Position numbers and translations under genes: made by a program
Part shown: positions 18,228 to 25,404 of the stretch, piece by piece
Numbering within the stretch: position 1 is the stretch's first letter
How the letters are laid out: each line of letters opens with the position of its first letter
DNA from: JAGVPT01 sp035505655
Lineage (GTDB): Bacteria > Bacteroidota > Ignavibacteria > UBA10030 > UBA8401
NCBI GenBank assembly: GCA_035505655.1
Contig: DATJQP010000042.1
Location: 1-64,000, forward strand
DNA length: 64,000 nt
Direction: 5' to 3'
Notes under the pieces: generated by a model
Databases searched by the model: none
Told to the model about the DNA's origin: nothing
The model's input: the letters and a program-made list of their open reading frames with translations, nothing else

Positions 18228-19336
18228 ATCAGGCGGCTCCAAAATTGCGGATCCTCGTTGCGCCGTTGGACTGGGGCCTTGGCCACGCAACACGCTGCAT
18301 TCCGATCATACGAGAGCTTCTGGCTCAAAACGTCGAGGTCATCCTCGCAGCGGACAAGAGGCCCTATGAACTCTTCGCAAAGGAGTTCCCGGAGCTTGAG
18401 ATCCTTCGCCTCCCGGGGTACACAATCCTTTACCCCCGTGAGCGGAAAATGGTGCGAGGAATCATCGCACAGTCGCCAAGGATCCTCTGGTCCGCCATCA
18501 CCGAACATCGGAGCCTCAGGGAGCTCATTCGTCGGAAGAAGATTGATGCGGTGATATCCGATAATCGATTCGGGCTTTTTTCCCGCCGGATTCCGAGCAT
18601 TTACCTGACGCATCAGATCTCCATCAGCATGCCCACTCGACTCCGATGGCTGGCCGGATTGGTCCGACACATGCATCGGCTTGCGATAGAACGATACACG
18701 GAGTGCTGGATACCTGATTTCGCAGGAGCGGAAAACCTTTCCGGCTCGCTCTCTCACGGTTGCCCCCTGCCAGTAAACGCCTCATTTGTTGGACCGCTGT
18801 CCAGATTCAGGCGCGGTACCGGGGGAACCGAAGAATTTGAAGTGATCGCTGTCCTTTCCGGGCCCGAGCCGCAGCGCACGATCTTTGAGGAGAAGGTCGT
18901 CGAGCAACTCAAGAGCTTTCGGGCAAAATCGCTCATCATTCGTGGAATGCCCGAGTTGACGCAACGAATGCGGATTTCGGATTCTCTCACCGTTATCTCT
19001 CATCTTGATTCGTCTTCGCTTTGCGCGGCCATCCGATCATCCACCGTCGTCATAGCCAGGCCGGGCTACAGCACTCTTATGGACCTCGCGGTGCTGGGGA
19101 AGCCGGCTATCCTCGTCCCAACCCCTGGCCAAACAGAACAAGAGTATCTGGCAGAGGCTCTCGAGGAACAGGGACGGTTCGTCATTCAGAATCAGAATTC
19201 GATGTCGATTGAAACAGCCTTCAAGGAAGCGGTCCGCCGTGGCGGATATGGACATTTGCCCCCGACTGAGCCCCTCCTCACGGATGCAGTGAACCGGCTC
19301 ATCACACTCGCCAAGGCACGGAGGAGTGGGTCGTGA
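18224..19336 (+). CDS. GT-B fold glycosyltransferase (MurG/GT28-like)
   Basis: About 370 residues from a TTG at 18224 overlapping the previous TGA. AGGAAG lies 6-12 bases upstream, and a TTG at 18206 is the alternative. The N-terminus RILVAPLDWGLGHATRCIPIIRELL carries the glycine/histidine loop typical of MurG-like GT-B enzymes. The C-terminal donor site includes VVIARPGYSTLMDLAVLGKPAILVPTPGQTEQEY, the GT28 C-terminal signature. Activity is probably transfer of a hexosamine or similar sugar to a lipid acceptor. No transmembrane helix, so it is cytosolic or peripheral. Confidence 0.88.
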   Translation: MNQAAPKLRILVAPLDWGLGHATRCIPIIRELLAQNVEVILAADKRPYELFAKEFPELEILRLPGYTILYPRERKMVRGIIAQSPRILWSAITEHRSLRELIRRKKIDAVISDNRFGLFSRRIPSIYLTHQISISMPTRLRWLAGLVRHMHRLAIERYTECWIPDFAGAENLSGSLSHGCPLPVNASFVGPLSRFRRGTGGTEEFEVIAVLSGPEPQRTIFEEKVVEQLKSFRAKSLIIRGMPELTQRMRISDSLTVISHLDSSSLCAAIRSSTVVIARPGYSTLMDLAVLGKPAILVPTPGQTEQEYLAEALEEQGRFVIQNQNSMSIETAFKEAVRRGGYGHLPPTEPLLTDAVNRLITLAKARRSGS

Positions 19337-20955
19337 TGTTGATTCCCCCTTTCCCACCGCTGCTCTACGCTGAGACCCACTACCGGTTCAGGTACTTCCT
19401 CAGCTTCCTGCGAAAGCGCGAGCCGGAGATCCTTGCCGACGTGCCACACCGACTCGAGCCCGGAAGTCCGATCCCAGTGCTTCTGATTGTGAAAGATGCC
19501 GATCAGTTCTCCCTACCGGGCCTCGACGTGGTCGTTCGCGTAGCCCACGACGCAAAAGTCGTCTGGACTCTGAAGCGCAGTTTCAGCGAGAGGATCGACT
19601 CTGCGCTGTGGTGGAGAATTTTGGAAATTCCTCTTAACGGCGAACTTGCGAAATCATTCGGATCCTTAGAAGTGGATGTTGAATTTTCATTCGTCGCGGG
19701 TGGAAGGCGAATTTCCTATTCGAACGACAACTATCGAACCTCTTCCAAAAAGAGCCTTAGGGTCTTCCGATCCCCGTCCCCGCTTCCAGCTGTGGACGGA
19801 TGGGTGACTGGAGACGCCCACACACATAGTTCGTACACGAATGATCAGGTGGAATTTGGCTCACCGATTCCCGCGTCGGTTGTTATGGCGAAAGCGATGG
19901 GACTCTCGTTTTTCTGCGTGACGGACCATTCTTATGATTTGGATGATGAGGTCGACAATTTCCTTGTGAACGATCCCGACATTCCCAAGTGGAACGCGCA
20001 GCAGGAGGAGATCGACGAAGTGAATTCCTCCACGCGTGATTTTGTGGTCATCCGGGGGGAGGAAGTCTCATGCGACAACCGAATGGGGCGCAATGTTCAC
20101 CTTCTTCTTTTGGGAACACGAGCCTTTATTCCGGGATCGGGCGATAGTGCGGAGCGATGGCTTCGAACAACCGCGGAGCATACCATCCCCGAAGTTTTGG
20201 CATCGGTTTCTGAAGGAGTAGTTGCCTACGCCGGCCATCCCGCTGAGCGAACACCTTTCCTGCAGAGAATCCTATTGGGACGGGGTGAATGGGATATCAA
20301 CGACATGCTGGAAAAAGGTCTGACGGGCATTCAAATACTCAATGGCGACGTCGACGAAGGATTCAGCTCGGGACTGCAGCTGTGGTCACGACTCCTGTTG
20401 CGAGGCGCTCGCATCTTCATCGCGGCGGGAAACGATGCTCACGGAAATTTCAGTCTCTTCAGGCAAATCGGGATTCCATTCTTCACCATCCGGGAGGATT
20501 ACCGGCAGTTGTTTGGGAGGATGAGAACCGCTGTGAAGTGCAGAGGAATCGACGAACTCTCTTTGTTGGAATCCTTCCGTCGCGGCGAGTCCATGATCAC
20601 GAGTGGTCCATTGCTCGTGCCCAAGCTTTCCGATAAGTCGGGAGGTACCGCGGGTCCAGGTGGAGAATTGAAGGGAAACCGATTTCGCCTTTGCCTTTCC
20701 GGTCTGAGTTCGGAGGAATTCGGCGGATTTTCAAAGGTCAAGCTTGCTCGAGGTATCATCGGATCCGCGCGGGAAGAGGTCAGCGATGTGGAAATCCCTT
20801 CGGGTGAGCTGACCTTCACCCTGGAGCGCGAAATCGACATGAATGACATTCGCGCGCCGTTCTACATCCGGTTGGAGGCTTTCACCCAAGGAGGGGCACG
20901 AACCGATGTGCCCGGCATTTGCTACACGAACCCAATTTGGATCAAACCGTCATGA
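19333..20955 (+). CDS. PHP-type metal-dependent hydrolase (CehA/McbA-like)
   Basis: 540 residues. The start is GTG at 19333 or the adjacent ATG at 19336, both overlapping the previous stop. An N-terminal beta-rich region (about 1-155) is followed by a PHP domain. Visible metal ligands are GDAHTHSSYTND, TDHS, a His in GRNVHLLLLG, YAGHP and NDAHG. A beta-sandwich-like C-terminus follows. Family members hydrolyse phosphoesters or carbamate-like bonds. No signal peptide is evident. Its place inside a glycan operon suggests a phosphoester or glycolipid-related substrate, which is inference only. Confidence 0.82.
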   Translation: MMLIPPFPPLLYAETHYRFRYFLSFLRKREPEILADVPHRLEPGSPIPVLLIVKDADQFSLPGLDVVVRVAHDAKVVWTLKRSFSERIDSALWWRILEIPLNGELAKSFGSLEVDVEFSFVAGGRRISYSNDNYRTSSKKSLRVFRSPSPLPAVDGWVTGDAHTHSSYTNDQVEFGSPIPASVVMAKAMGLSFFCVTDHSYDLDDEVDNFLVNDPDIPKWNAQQEEIDEVNSSTRDFVVIRGEEVSCDNRMGRNVHLLLLGTRAFIPGSGDSAERWLRTTAEHTIPEVLASVSEGVVAYAGHPAERTPFLQRILLGRGEWDINDMLEKGLTGIQILNGDVDEGFSSGLQLWSRLLLRGARIFIAAGNDAHGNFSLFRQIGIPFFTIREDYRQLFGRMRTAVKCRGIDELSLLESFRRGESMITSGPLLVPKLSDKSGGTAGPGGELKGNRFRLCLSGLSSEEFGGFSKVKLARGIIGSAREEVSDVEIPSGELTFTLEREIDMNDIRAPFYIRLEAFTQGGARTDVPGICYTNPIWIKPS

Positions 20956-21827
20956 CGTTTCGCAGCAAGATATTGGCAGGCTCCTTCTTCCTTCTTGGAT
21001 CATACTCGACGCTGACCTTTGCGGCTTCTTCCGATACTGCCGGCGCCGCGAGCGTATCGTTTTCCGAAGGTGAGCTCCTTTTCAAGCCGCTGGTCGCCGA
21101 CACCTACGAGCCGAGGGCAGGAATGCTCGCGCAAATCGGGAAGAACAGACTTCGACTCGACATTGGGAATTCCATTGATCTCATCAGCTATAGCGCGCCG
21201 ACCGACAGCGTGCTCGCCGCGATCGGTGCCGACTTCTTCACGTATACGCTCCTCCGCGGCGAGAGAAACTTCCACTTCCCCGTGGATGCCTCGGACTATT
21301 TCTTCGGGATCAACTTCAGTGCGAGAAAGAGGGCATCGGCGGGAGACTGGTTCGCGCGTCTGCGCGTCAGCCACATCAGCGCGCATTTTGTCGACGGTCA
21401 TTACGACAACACGCAAGCCGCGTGGAAGGATATGAGGCCGCCGGTAGTTTACAGCAGGGAATTTCTCGAAGGAGTGATTGCGTTCGAGCCGGCTTCGCTC
21501 AAAGACATCCTGAGGATCTACGGAGGTGCAACGTATCTCTTTCACGTCGACCCCAAAAACCTTCCCCGCTTCATTGGCGAGGCGGGAATCGAAGGACACG
21601 ACGAGTTTGCCCACAACTTGAGCATTTATTGTGCCTACCAGCTCACGGTGCTGAAGATCTCAGAGACCTCGGCGCGGCACGATGTGGAGATCGGGCTCAA
21701 GGTTGGAAGATGGGAAGGTCGGGGTTTGGTCCTCTACGGAAGCTATTTTTCGGGGTATAGCATACACGGCGAGTACTACAATGTCAAAGACAACTACTTC
21801 GCCCTCGGATTCAGGGTAGACCTCTAG
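20952..21827 (+). CDS. Exported outer-membrane-type protein, possibly DUF1207-like
   Basis: About 291 residues from the ATG at 20952 (ATGA overlap with the PHP gene). A signal peptide, SKILAGSFFLLGSYSTLTFAA, precedes a beta-rich sequence with alternating aromatic residues and an aromatic-rich end (DNYFALGFRVDL) suited to a beta-barrel or periplasmic beta protein. The segment ELLFKPLVADTYEPRAGM resembles the start of DUF1207 proteins, recalled from memory and not verified. Last gene of the operon, so it may be the outer-membrane partner of the glycan pathway. Confidence 0.7.
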   Translation: MTFRSKILAGSFFLLGSYSTLTFAASSDTAGAASVSFSEGELLFKPLVADTYEPRAGMLAQIGKNRLRLDIGNSIDLISYSAPTDSVLAAIGADFFTYTLLRGERNFHFPVDASDYFFGINFSARKRASAGDWFARLRVSHISAHFVDGHYDNTQAAWKDMRPPVVYSREFLEGVIAFEPASLKDILRIYGGATYLFHVDPKNLPRFIGEAGIEGHDEFAHNLSIYCAYQLTVLKISETSARHDVEIGLKVGRWEGRGLVLYGSYFSGYSIHGEYYNVKDNYFALGFRVDL

Positions 21828-21828
21828 C

Positions 21829-21859
21829 AAAAAAAATCCCGCCGGGGAAGGGCGGGATT
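21829..21859 (-). terminator. Intrinsic terminator of the sigma-54-activator-like gene
   Basis: Arms AATCCCGCC (21835-21843) and GGCGGGATT (21851-21859) pair perfectly over a seven-base loop. On the minus strand the hairpin is followed by a run of Ts (As at 21829-21836 on the plus strand), the classic intrinsic terminator layout, 25 bases after the gene at 21885. It lies between convergent operons and may also slow plus-strand transcription, but there is no T-tract in that direction. Confidence 0.85.
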
Positions 21860-21884
21860 CATAAGACGAATCGTCTTTACTTAC

Positions 21885-22898
21885 TCAGACCCTCTGGTGT
21901 GAGCTCGCGATGCCCAGCCGGCGCAATTTGTATCGCAGCGTCTGCTCGGTCATGCCGAGGAACTGCGCAGCTTTGGATTGATTGAGGCCGAACCGGTCGA
22001 GGGCGCGTTCAATAATCCCGCGTTCGATCATATCGAGCGAGCGGTCGAGGATGAATTCCTGGCCGGCGATGATATTGTTGATCATCTTCACCACTTCCGT
22101 CTTCTCATCGACGAGCTCGGGCGGCAGCGTAAACCTTCCACCCTGCGAGAAGAGGACCGACTTGTCGACCACCGCCTTCAATTCTCTGATATTCTCCCTC
22201 CAGCTCTGTTTCACAAGGACGTCGATGGCATTGATATCGATGACGATGTCGCCGAGCGCCAGCTCTTTTCCTATTTCGCCGACAAAGTATTTAACGAGCA
22301 GCGGAATGTCCTCGGCCCTTTCTCTGAGGGGGGGAACATAGATCACCTCAAACTCCGACAATTTCTCATACAACTCGGGGATGATCTTCCGCTTTTCAAA
22401 CAGGTTCTTCGGTTCTTCCTTCAGAGTGACAATGAGGCGAATATCAACCGGGGCCGACTTTGCTCCTCCGATTCTCCGGGTCTTCCGGTCGTTGAGCAGA
22501 GTCATGATTTTCAGCTGGTTTCTGAACGAAGCTTCCTCGAGTTCTTCGATGAGGACGGCTCCCCCGTTGGCCAGTTCAAAGATCCCTCGTTTTGACGTGT
22601 ACGGAAGTCTCTCCGCGCCCCGTTCAAACCCAAAGAGGATGGCTTCCATCTCCTTGTCGTCGATCACCGAGAGGTTCACGGAAACGAAGGGCGAGTCCGT
22701 CTGGCCATTCGAACCCTGGTAATGGATGTTCTTTGCGATCGCACCCTTACCGACTCCCCCTTCGCCGACGAGAAGGATATCGTTTCGTGAACGGGCCAGT
22801 CGGGAGATCTGTTTCCGGATATTTTCGACGGCCTTGCTCTTTCCGATGATCGGATATTGATTTGTCGGGATCTGTTCCATGAGGTCAGTAGTCTTCAT
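21885..22898 (-). CDS. Degenerate sigma-54 activator-like AAA+ protein with Fis-type HTH
   Basis: 337 residues, no receiver or sensor domain. The AAA+ core begins near residue 15. Walker A is GEGGVGKG (45-52). The sigma-54-contacting GAFTGA loop is replaced by GAERLP (94-99). Walker B is VLIEEL (115-120) with Glu for the usual Asp. The arginine-finger region normally FREDLYYRL reads IIPELYEKL (172-180) without arginines. VPPLRERAEDIPLL and the C-terminal Fis-like HTH (LNQSKAAQFLGMTEQTLRYKLRRLGI) are intact. DNA binding is likely; canonical sigma-54 activation and ATP hydrolysis are doubtful. GGGGAAG precedes the ATG, and a terminator follows. Confidence 0.85.
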   Translation of the reverse strand: MKTTDLMEQIPTNQYPIIGKSKAVENIRKQISRLARSRNDILLVGEGGVGKGAIAKNIHYQGSNGQTDSPFVSVNLSVIDDKEMEAILFGFERGAERLPYTSKRGIFELANGGAVLIEELEEASFRNQLKIMTLLNDRKTRRIGGAKSAPVDIRLIVTLKEEPKNLFEKRKIIPELYEKLSEFEVIYVPPLRERAEDIPLLVKYFVGEIGKELALGDIVIDINAIDVLVKQSWRENIRELKAVVDKSVLFSQGGRFTLPPELVDEKTEVVKMINNIIAGQEFILDRSLDMIERGIIERALDRFGLNQSKAAQFLGMTEQTLRYKLRRLGIASSHQRV

Positions 22899-22911
22899 GA
22901 GAATTCTTCCC

Positions 22912-23094
22912 CTAGTGCAGTTTCAGAATTTTCGTGAGATGCATAATGAATGAGGAAACCTTAGACTTTGGTGCGTTGTGAAAAAAATACTCCCCTAACC
23001 GCTTTCGGGTTAAAAAAATAATGTAAAACAAGATTATCAAGCCAATCACGCCAACGAGTAATATGTTGAGCGCTATGAACCAATTCATTTTCAT
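22912..23094 (-). CDS. Possible small single-span membrane protein overlapping its upstream neighbour
   Basis: 60 residues, MKMNWFIALNILLVGVIGLI followed by a further hydrophobic stretch, a basic FLTRKRLGEYF turn and a charged tail. The ATG at 23094 has GGAGAG four bases upstream. About 134 bases overlap the 3' end of the polytopic membrane gene in another frame. In the overlap, third codon positions of this frame are mostly G or C (about 12 of the first 19 codons) while those of the longer frame are mostly A or T (about 4 of 19), which favours this frame being translated. It ends 13 bases before the downstream AAA+ gene start. No family recognised. Confidence 0.4.
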   Translation of the reverse strand: MKMNWFIALNILLVGVIGLIILFYIIFLTRKRLGEYFFHNAPKSKVSSFIMHLTKILKLH

Positions 23095-24100
23095 AAAACT
23101 CTCCGGCAACCGACGTGACGAACCTGAGACGCAACCCAAAGAATGCCGCCATCAACAGCAAGACAAAGATACTAACATATTGACCCATTGCAAATAGCTG
23201 CATCGATTCTTCCCACTCTATCGCATGGATGCAACTCCAGGCATGGAAGATTTCGAGCGAGCAGAAAATAAGGAGCAGGAACATGATCTTGTCCACGTAT
23301 GCGCCCTGTGGAGGGTCCTTCTTGTACTGGTAGCCGAAGAAGAGAATGATAAAGAAGCAGGCAACGACGTTCATCTTGATGATGTACAAGTTGATGGGCT
23401 TGTACAGGAGAACAAGATAATTCTCTCCCTTTAGGTACGGGAGAATTTCCTCTATTCGCAAAACATTGTTCGTCGGGTAGAGATTACCGACCTGTTTGTT
23501 GTCTTTCCATGCCGGAAGAGAAACGGCCGCAGCGATATCCGTGGAGGAGGGAACCCGCCCTGTGTTCTGCCGGAGGGAGTTGTATGCCTTGTCTACGGCT
23601 CTGAAGTCTTCGACGTCCGGCGTAGCATAACTGCACTTTGGGTCAACAAGAAAATCTCCGTAGTAGGAGAAGAAGAACCCTCCCACGATGAGGCAGGTAG
23701 CGAGGTACTTCCCGCCTGTGTTGAGCGAGCGGAAAAGGGAGTCAAGGACGACGTATACGATCGCGAAAGCAAGAGCCAGATAGTTGAGCCCCTTCACATA
23801 CTGGACAACGACGAAGGGTAGGTAGTCGTTGGTTCTCGCAAGGATGGGGGCGATGAAATTCGTGGCGACAGAAAGCAATCCAAGCAAAAAGTACGCGGCA
23901 AAATTTGCGAACAAATATTTGTTCTTCCTGCCGGGCTCGTTTGCAACGAGGAAAAGTGCGATTATTCCTGCAAGCAACTGACTCGCGCTGAGCAGGCATG
24001 CTGTCAAACCCTCGTTGAGGTCATTTCTGCCGAGAGTCACCACGGCCATGACAGAGGATGCGACGAACCATGCAACGAGTATTTTATTGGATCTTTTCAT
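22961..24100 (-). CDS. Polytopic membrane protein of unknown function
   Basis: 379 residues with about eight to ten transmembrane helices. A roughly 100-residue extracytoplasmic loop between helices (SYYGDFLVDPKCSYATPDVEDF to LYKPINLYIIK) has an ordered, Pro- and Asn-rich part. The C-terminal cytoplasmic tail ITRWRDWLDNLVLHYFFNPK looks protein-like but uses codons with A/T third positions, unlike the rest of the gene. I do not recognise the family. A strong promoter at 24109-24137 places the predicted transcript start within a few bases of the ATG, so the mRNA may be nearly leaderless. The AAA+ regulator follows on the same strand. Confidence 0.8.
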   Translation of the reverse strand: MKRSNKILVAWFVASSVMAVVTLGRNDLNEGLTACLLSASQLLAGIIALFLVANEPGRKNKYLFANFAAYFLLGLLSVATNFIAPILARTNDYLPFVVVQYVKGLNYLALAFAIVYVVLDSLFRSLNTGGKYLATCLIVGGFFFSYYGDFLVDPKCSYATPDVEDFRAVDKAYNSLRQNTGRVPSSTDIAAAVSLPAWKDNKQVGNLYPTNNVLRIEEILPYLKGENYLVLLYKPINLYIIKMNVVACFFIILFFGYQYKKDPPQGAYVDKIMFLLLIFCSLEIFHAWSCIHAIEWEESMQLFAMGQYVSIFVLLLMAAFFGLRLRFVTSVAGEFYENELVHSAQHITRWRDWLDNLVLHYFFNPKAVRGVFFSQRTKV

Positions 24101-24108
24101 CCTGAGAT

Positions 24109-24137
24109 AAACTAAGCTTTTTCATGATGTTTGTCAA
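24109..24137 (-). promoter_or_regulatory. Sigma-70-type promoter for the polytopic membrane protein
   Basis: On the minus strand, TTGACA (24137-24132) and TAGTTT (24114-24109) are separated by 17 bases. The expected transcription start falls near 24102, next to the ATG at 24100, giving a leaderless or nearly leaderless message. Match is by consensus only. Confidence 0.5.
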
Positions 24138-24218
24138 GCTTCCGCCGACAAAAGATGGGAAAGTGTTGCTCAAAAACCAGCGTATTTCGGCCATTTTGAG
24201 CATACCCTCGCAAAAACC

Positions 24219-24247
24219 TTGACAAATGCTACTTTTTTTACTATGTT
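24219..24247 (+). promoter_or_regulatory. Sigma-70-type promoter upstream of the DGTIPQPAPRPS repeat gene
   Basis: TTGACA (24219-24224) and TATGTT (24242-24247) are 17 bases apart, followed by a T-rich stretch. It would produce a leader of about 240 bases before the ATG at 24492. The -10 box with its following Ts also loosely fits the Bacteroidota TAnnTTTG form. Confidence 0.45.
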
Positions 24248-24491
24248 TTTCCGCGAATAAGCAAGTGATTTTCATCACAGAATTTTGAGCTGTGCCACTT
24301 AAAGGCGCGGCGAAGCCTGTGACAATATGTTGCGATGAGGACGCACCACCAAGCGACGTTCACCCCATGGAGAGCCCAAGCATCAGACGAAAGTCTTGTT
24401 CCCCCTGATTTCAGATCCCGGAGAATTCGGATCTATCCCGCGATTATTCAATGCAAAATAAATGAATCCCATACTCACAAGAGAGGACACC

Positions 24492-24968
24492 ATGAACAGA
24501 AAAAGCAACGTTAAGAAGCTGCGTGCGTTAATCGTCACGCTTGTTTTGATCGCGATCGCTAACATCGCTATCACCCGGGCAACTGAATCGAAGTCGCCGG
24601 TTACAAGCGTGAGGGCAGATCGCTCCCTCCAGATCTCCATCGCTTCTGATGGAACCATTCCGCAGCCAGCCCCAAGGCCGAGCTTCGCCTCGGACGGTAC
24701 GATCCCGCAGCCAGCCCCAAGACCCAGCTTTGCATCGGACGGAACGATACCGCAGCCGGCTCCGAGGCCATCCCTTGCCTCAACCTCTGACGGAACAATT
24801 CCTCAGCCAGCCCCAAGGCCGAGCTTCGCCTCGGACGGTACGATCCCGCAGCCAGCCCCGAGACCTAGCTTTGCATCAGACGGGACGATACCACAGCCAG
24901 CCCCGAGGCCTTCGTTTGCGTCAAATTCCGACGGGACAATTCCGCAACCGGCTCCGAGACCATCCTGA
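24492..24968 (+). CDS. Small secreted protein made of tandem DGTIPQPAPRPS repeats
   Basis: 158 residues from the ATG at 24492, which follows AGAGGA at good spacing. An ATG at 24462 is in frame but has no such site. A signal peptide (KKLRALIVTLVLIAIANIAI) is followed by a short linker and seven copies of the 15-residue unit ASDGTIPQPAPRPSF to the C-terminus. Copies 4 and 7 carry a two-residue insertion (TS, NS). The repeats are Pro-rich, without Cys or aromatic residues except a terminal Phe, and likely extended or polyproline-like. I know similar DGTxPxP repeats from uncharacterised secreted proteins only. No function can be assigned. A site-2 protease gene follows after 436 bases. Confidence 0.75.
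   Translation: MNRKSNVKKLRALIVTLVLIAIANIAITRATESKSPVTSVRADRSLQISIASDGTIPQPAPRPSFASDGTIPQPAPRPSFASDGTIPQPAPRPSLASTSDGTIPQPAPRPSFASDGTIPQPAPRPSFASDGTIPQPAPRPSFASNSDGTIPQPAPRPS
24642..24965 (+). repeat. Seven-copy coding tandem repeat with a three-unit super-repeat
   Basis: Units of 45 or 51 bases encode ASDGTIPQPAPRPSF. Codon choice shows higher order: unit 5 repeats unit 2 almost exactly, unit 6 resembles unit 3 and unit 4 resembles unit 1. Units 4 and 7 have the six-base insertion. Thus a block of about 140 bases was duplicated. Differences between copies are nearly all at third codon positions, so the peptide is conserved while the DNA has drifted. Confidence 0.85.
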
Positions 24969-25404
24969 CGGCTGGGAGTATTGACCTCCGACAGACAGTT
25001 TCAGGATTCAGGCTAATCCATTGGTGGCGGTTGGAAGATGGTTGTCAATAGGATGCAATAGTGTCTGGCCCGTCCATGCTCGAAATGAAATGATTGATGA
25101 ATTGAGGTGGGTCATTCGAGTCGGTTCAAACAACGGCTTTGGGCTTGGCCAACTCATTCTCTCTCCTGAAATCTAGAACGGCGCGCGTGCCGTGATTAAT
25201 TCCTATTTGCTTGCCCGGCAAAACGGGTGAATCCGACATAGGTATCCTACCTCCTTTTTCCCTCCGGTGTCTTTCGGGAACCGCAACTGAGGACCATTGC
25301 CATTTCTCGGAGCATTTGAGATTTGTCTCCGCGATGCGTACCTTTTGATGCAATAGTTTGCCGAAAGCGCTGCAGAGTGTCCATCAGATCTCGCAAGAGA
25401 CAGG
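24969..25404. other. Intergenic stretch, no feature recognised
   Basis: 436 bases between the repeat protein and the site-2 protease. Short open frames on the minus strand (for example within 25126-25424) have no ribosome-binding site and no protein-like composition. I found no convincing terminator hairpin with a T-tract, RNA motif or repeat. The last bases before the protease (AGACAGG, then TTG) form its translation start. Confidence 0.5.

Larger units (their letters stand above)
24101..24491. other. Divergent intergenic region with two promoter candidates
   Basis: 391 bases between the divergent membrane-protein gene and the repeat-protein gene, visibly richer in A and T than its surroundings up to about 24280. 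It holds the two promoter candidates listed separately. Between 24296 and 24400 there are short hairpins (GGC-GCGGCGAA-GCC and TGCG-ATGAGGA-CGCA) in what would be the leader of the plus transcript. They do not match a riboswitch class I know. No credible gene was seen here. Confidence 0.6.

Noticed and set aside
24296..24400. Possible riboswitch in the repeat-protein leader
   Set aside because: Only short hairpins; no match to a known motif and no conserved loop sequences visible.
24642..24965. CRISPR-like direct repeats
   Set aside because: Repeats are 45-51 bases, contiguous without spacers, and keep one reading frame with a signal peptide in front, so they are coding tandem repeats.
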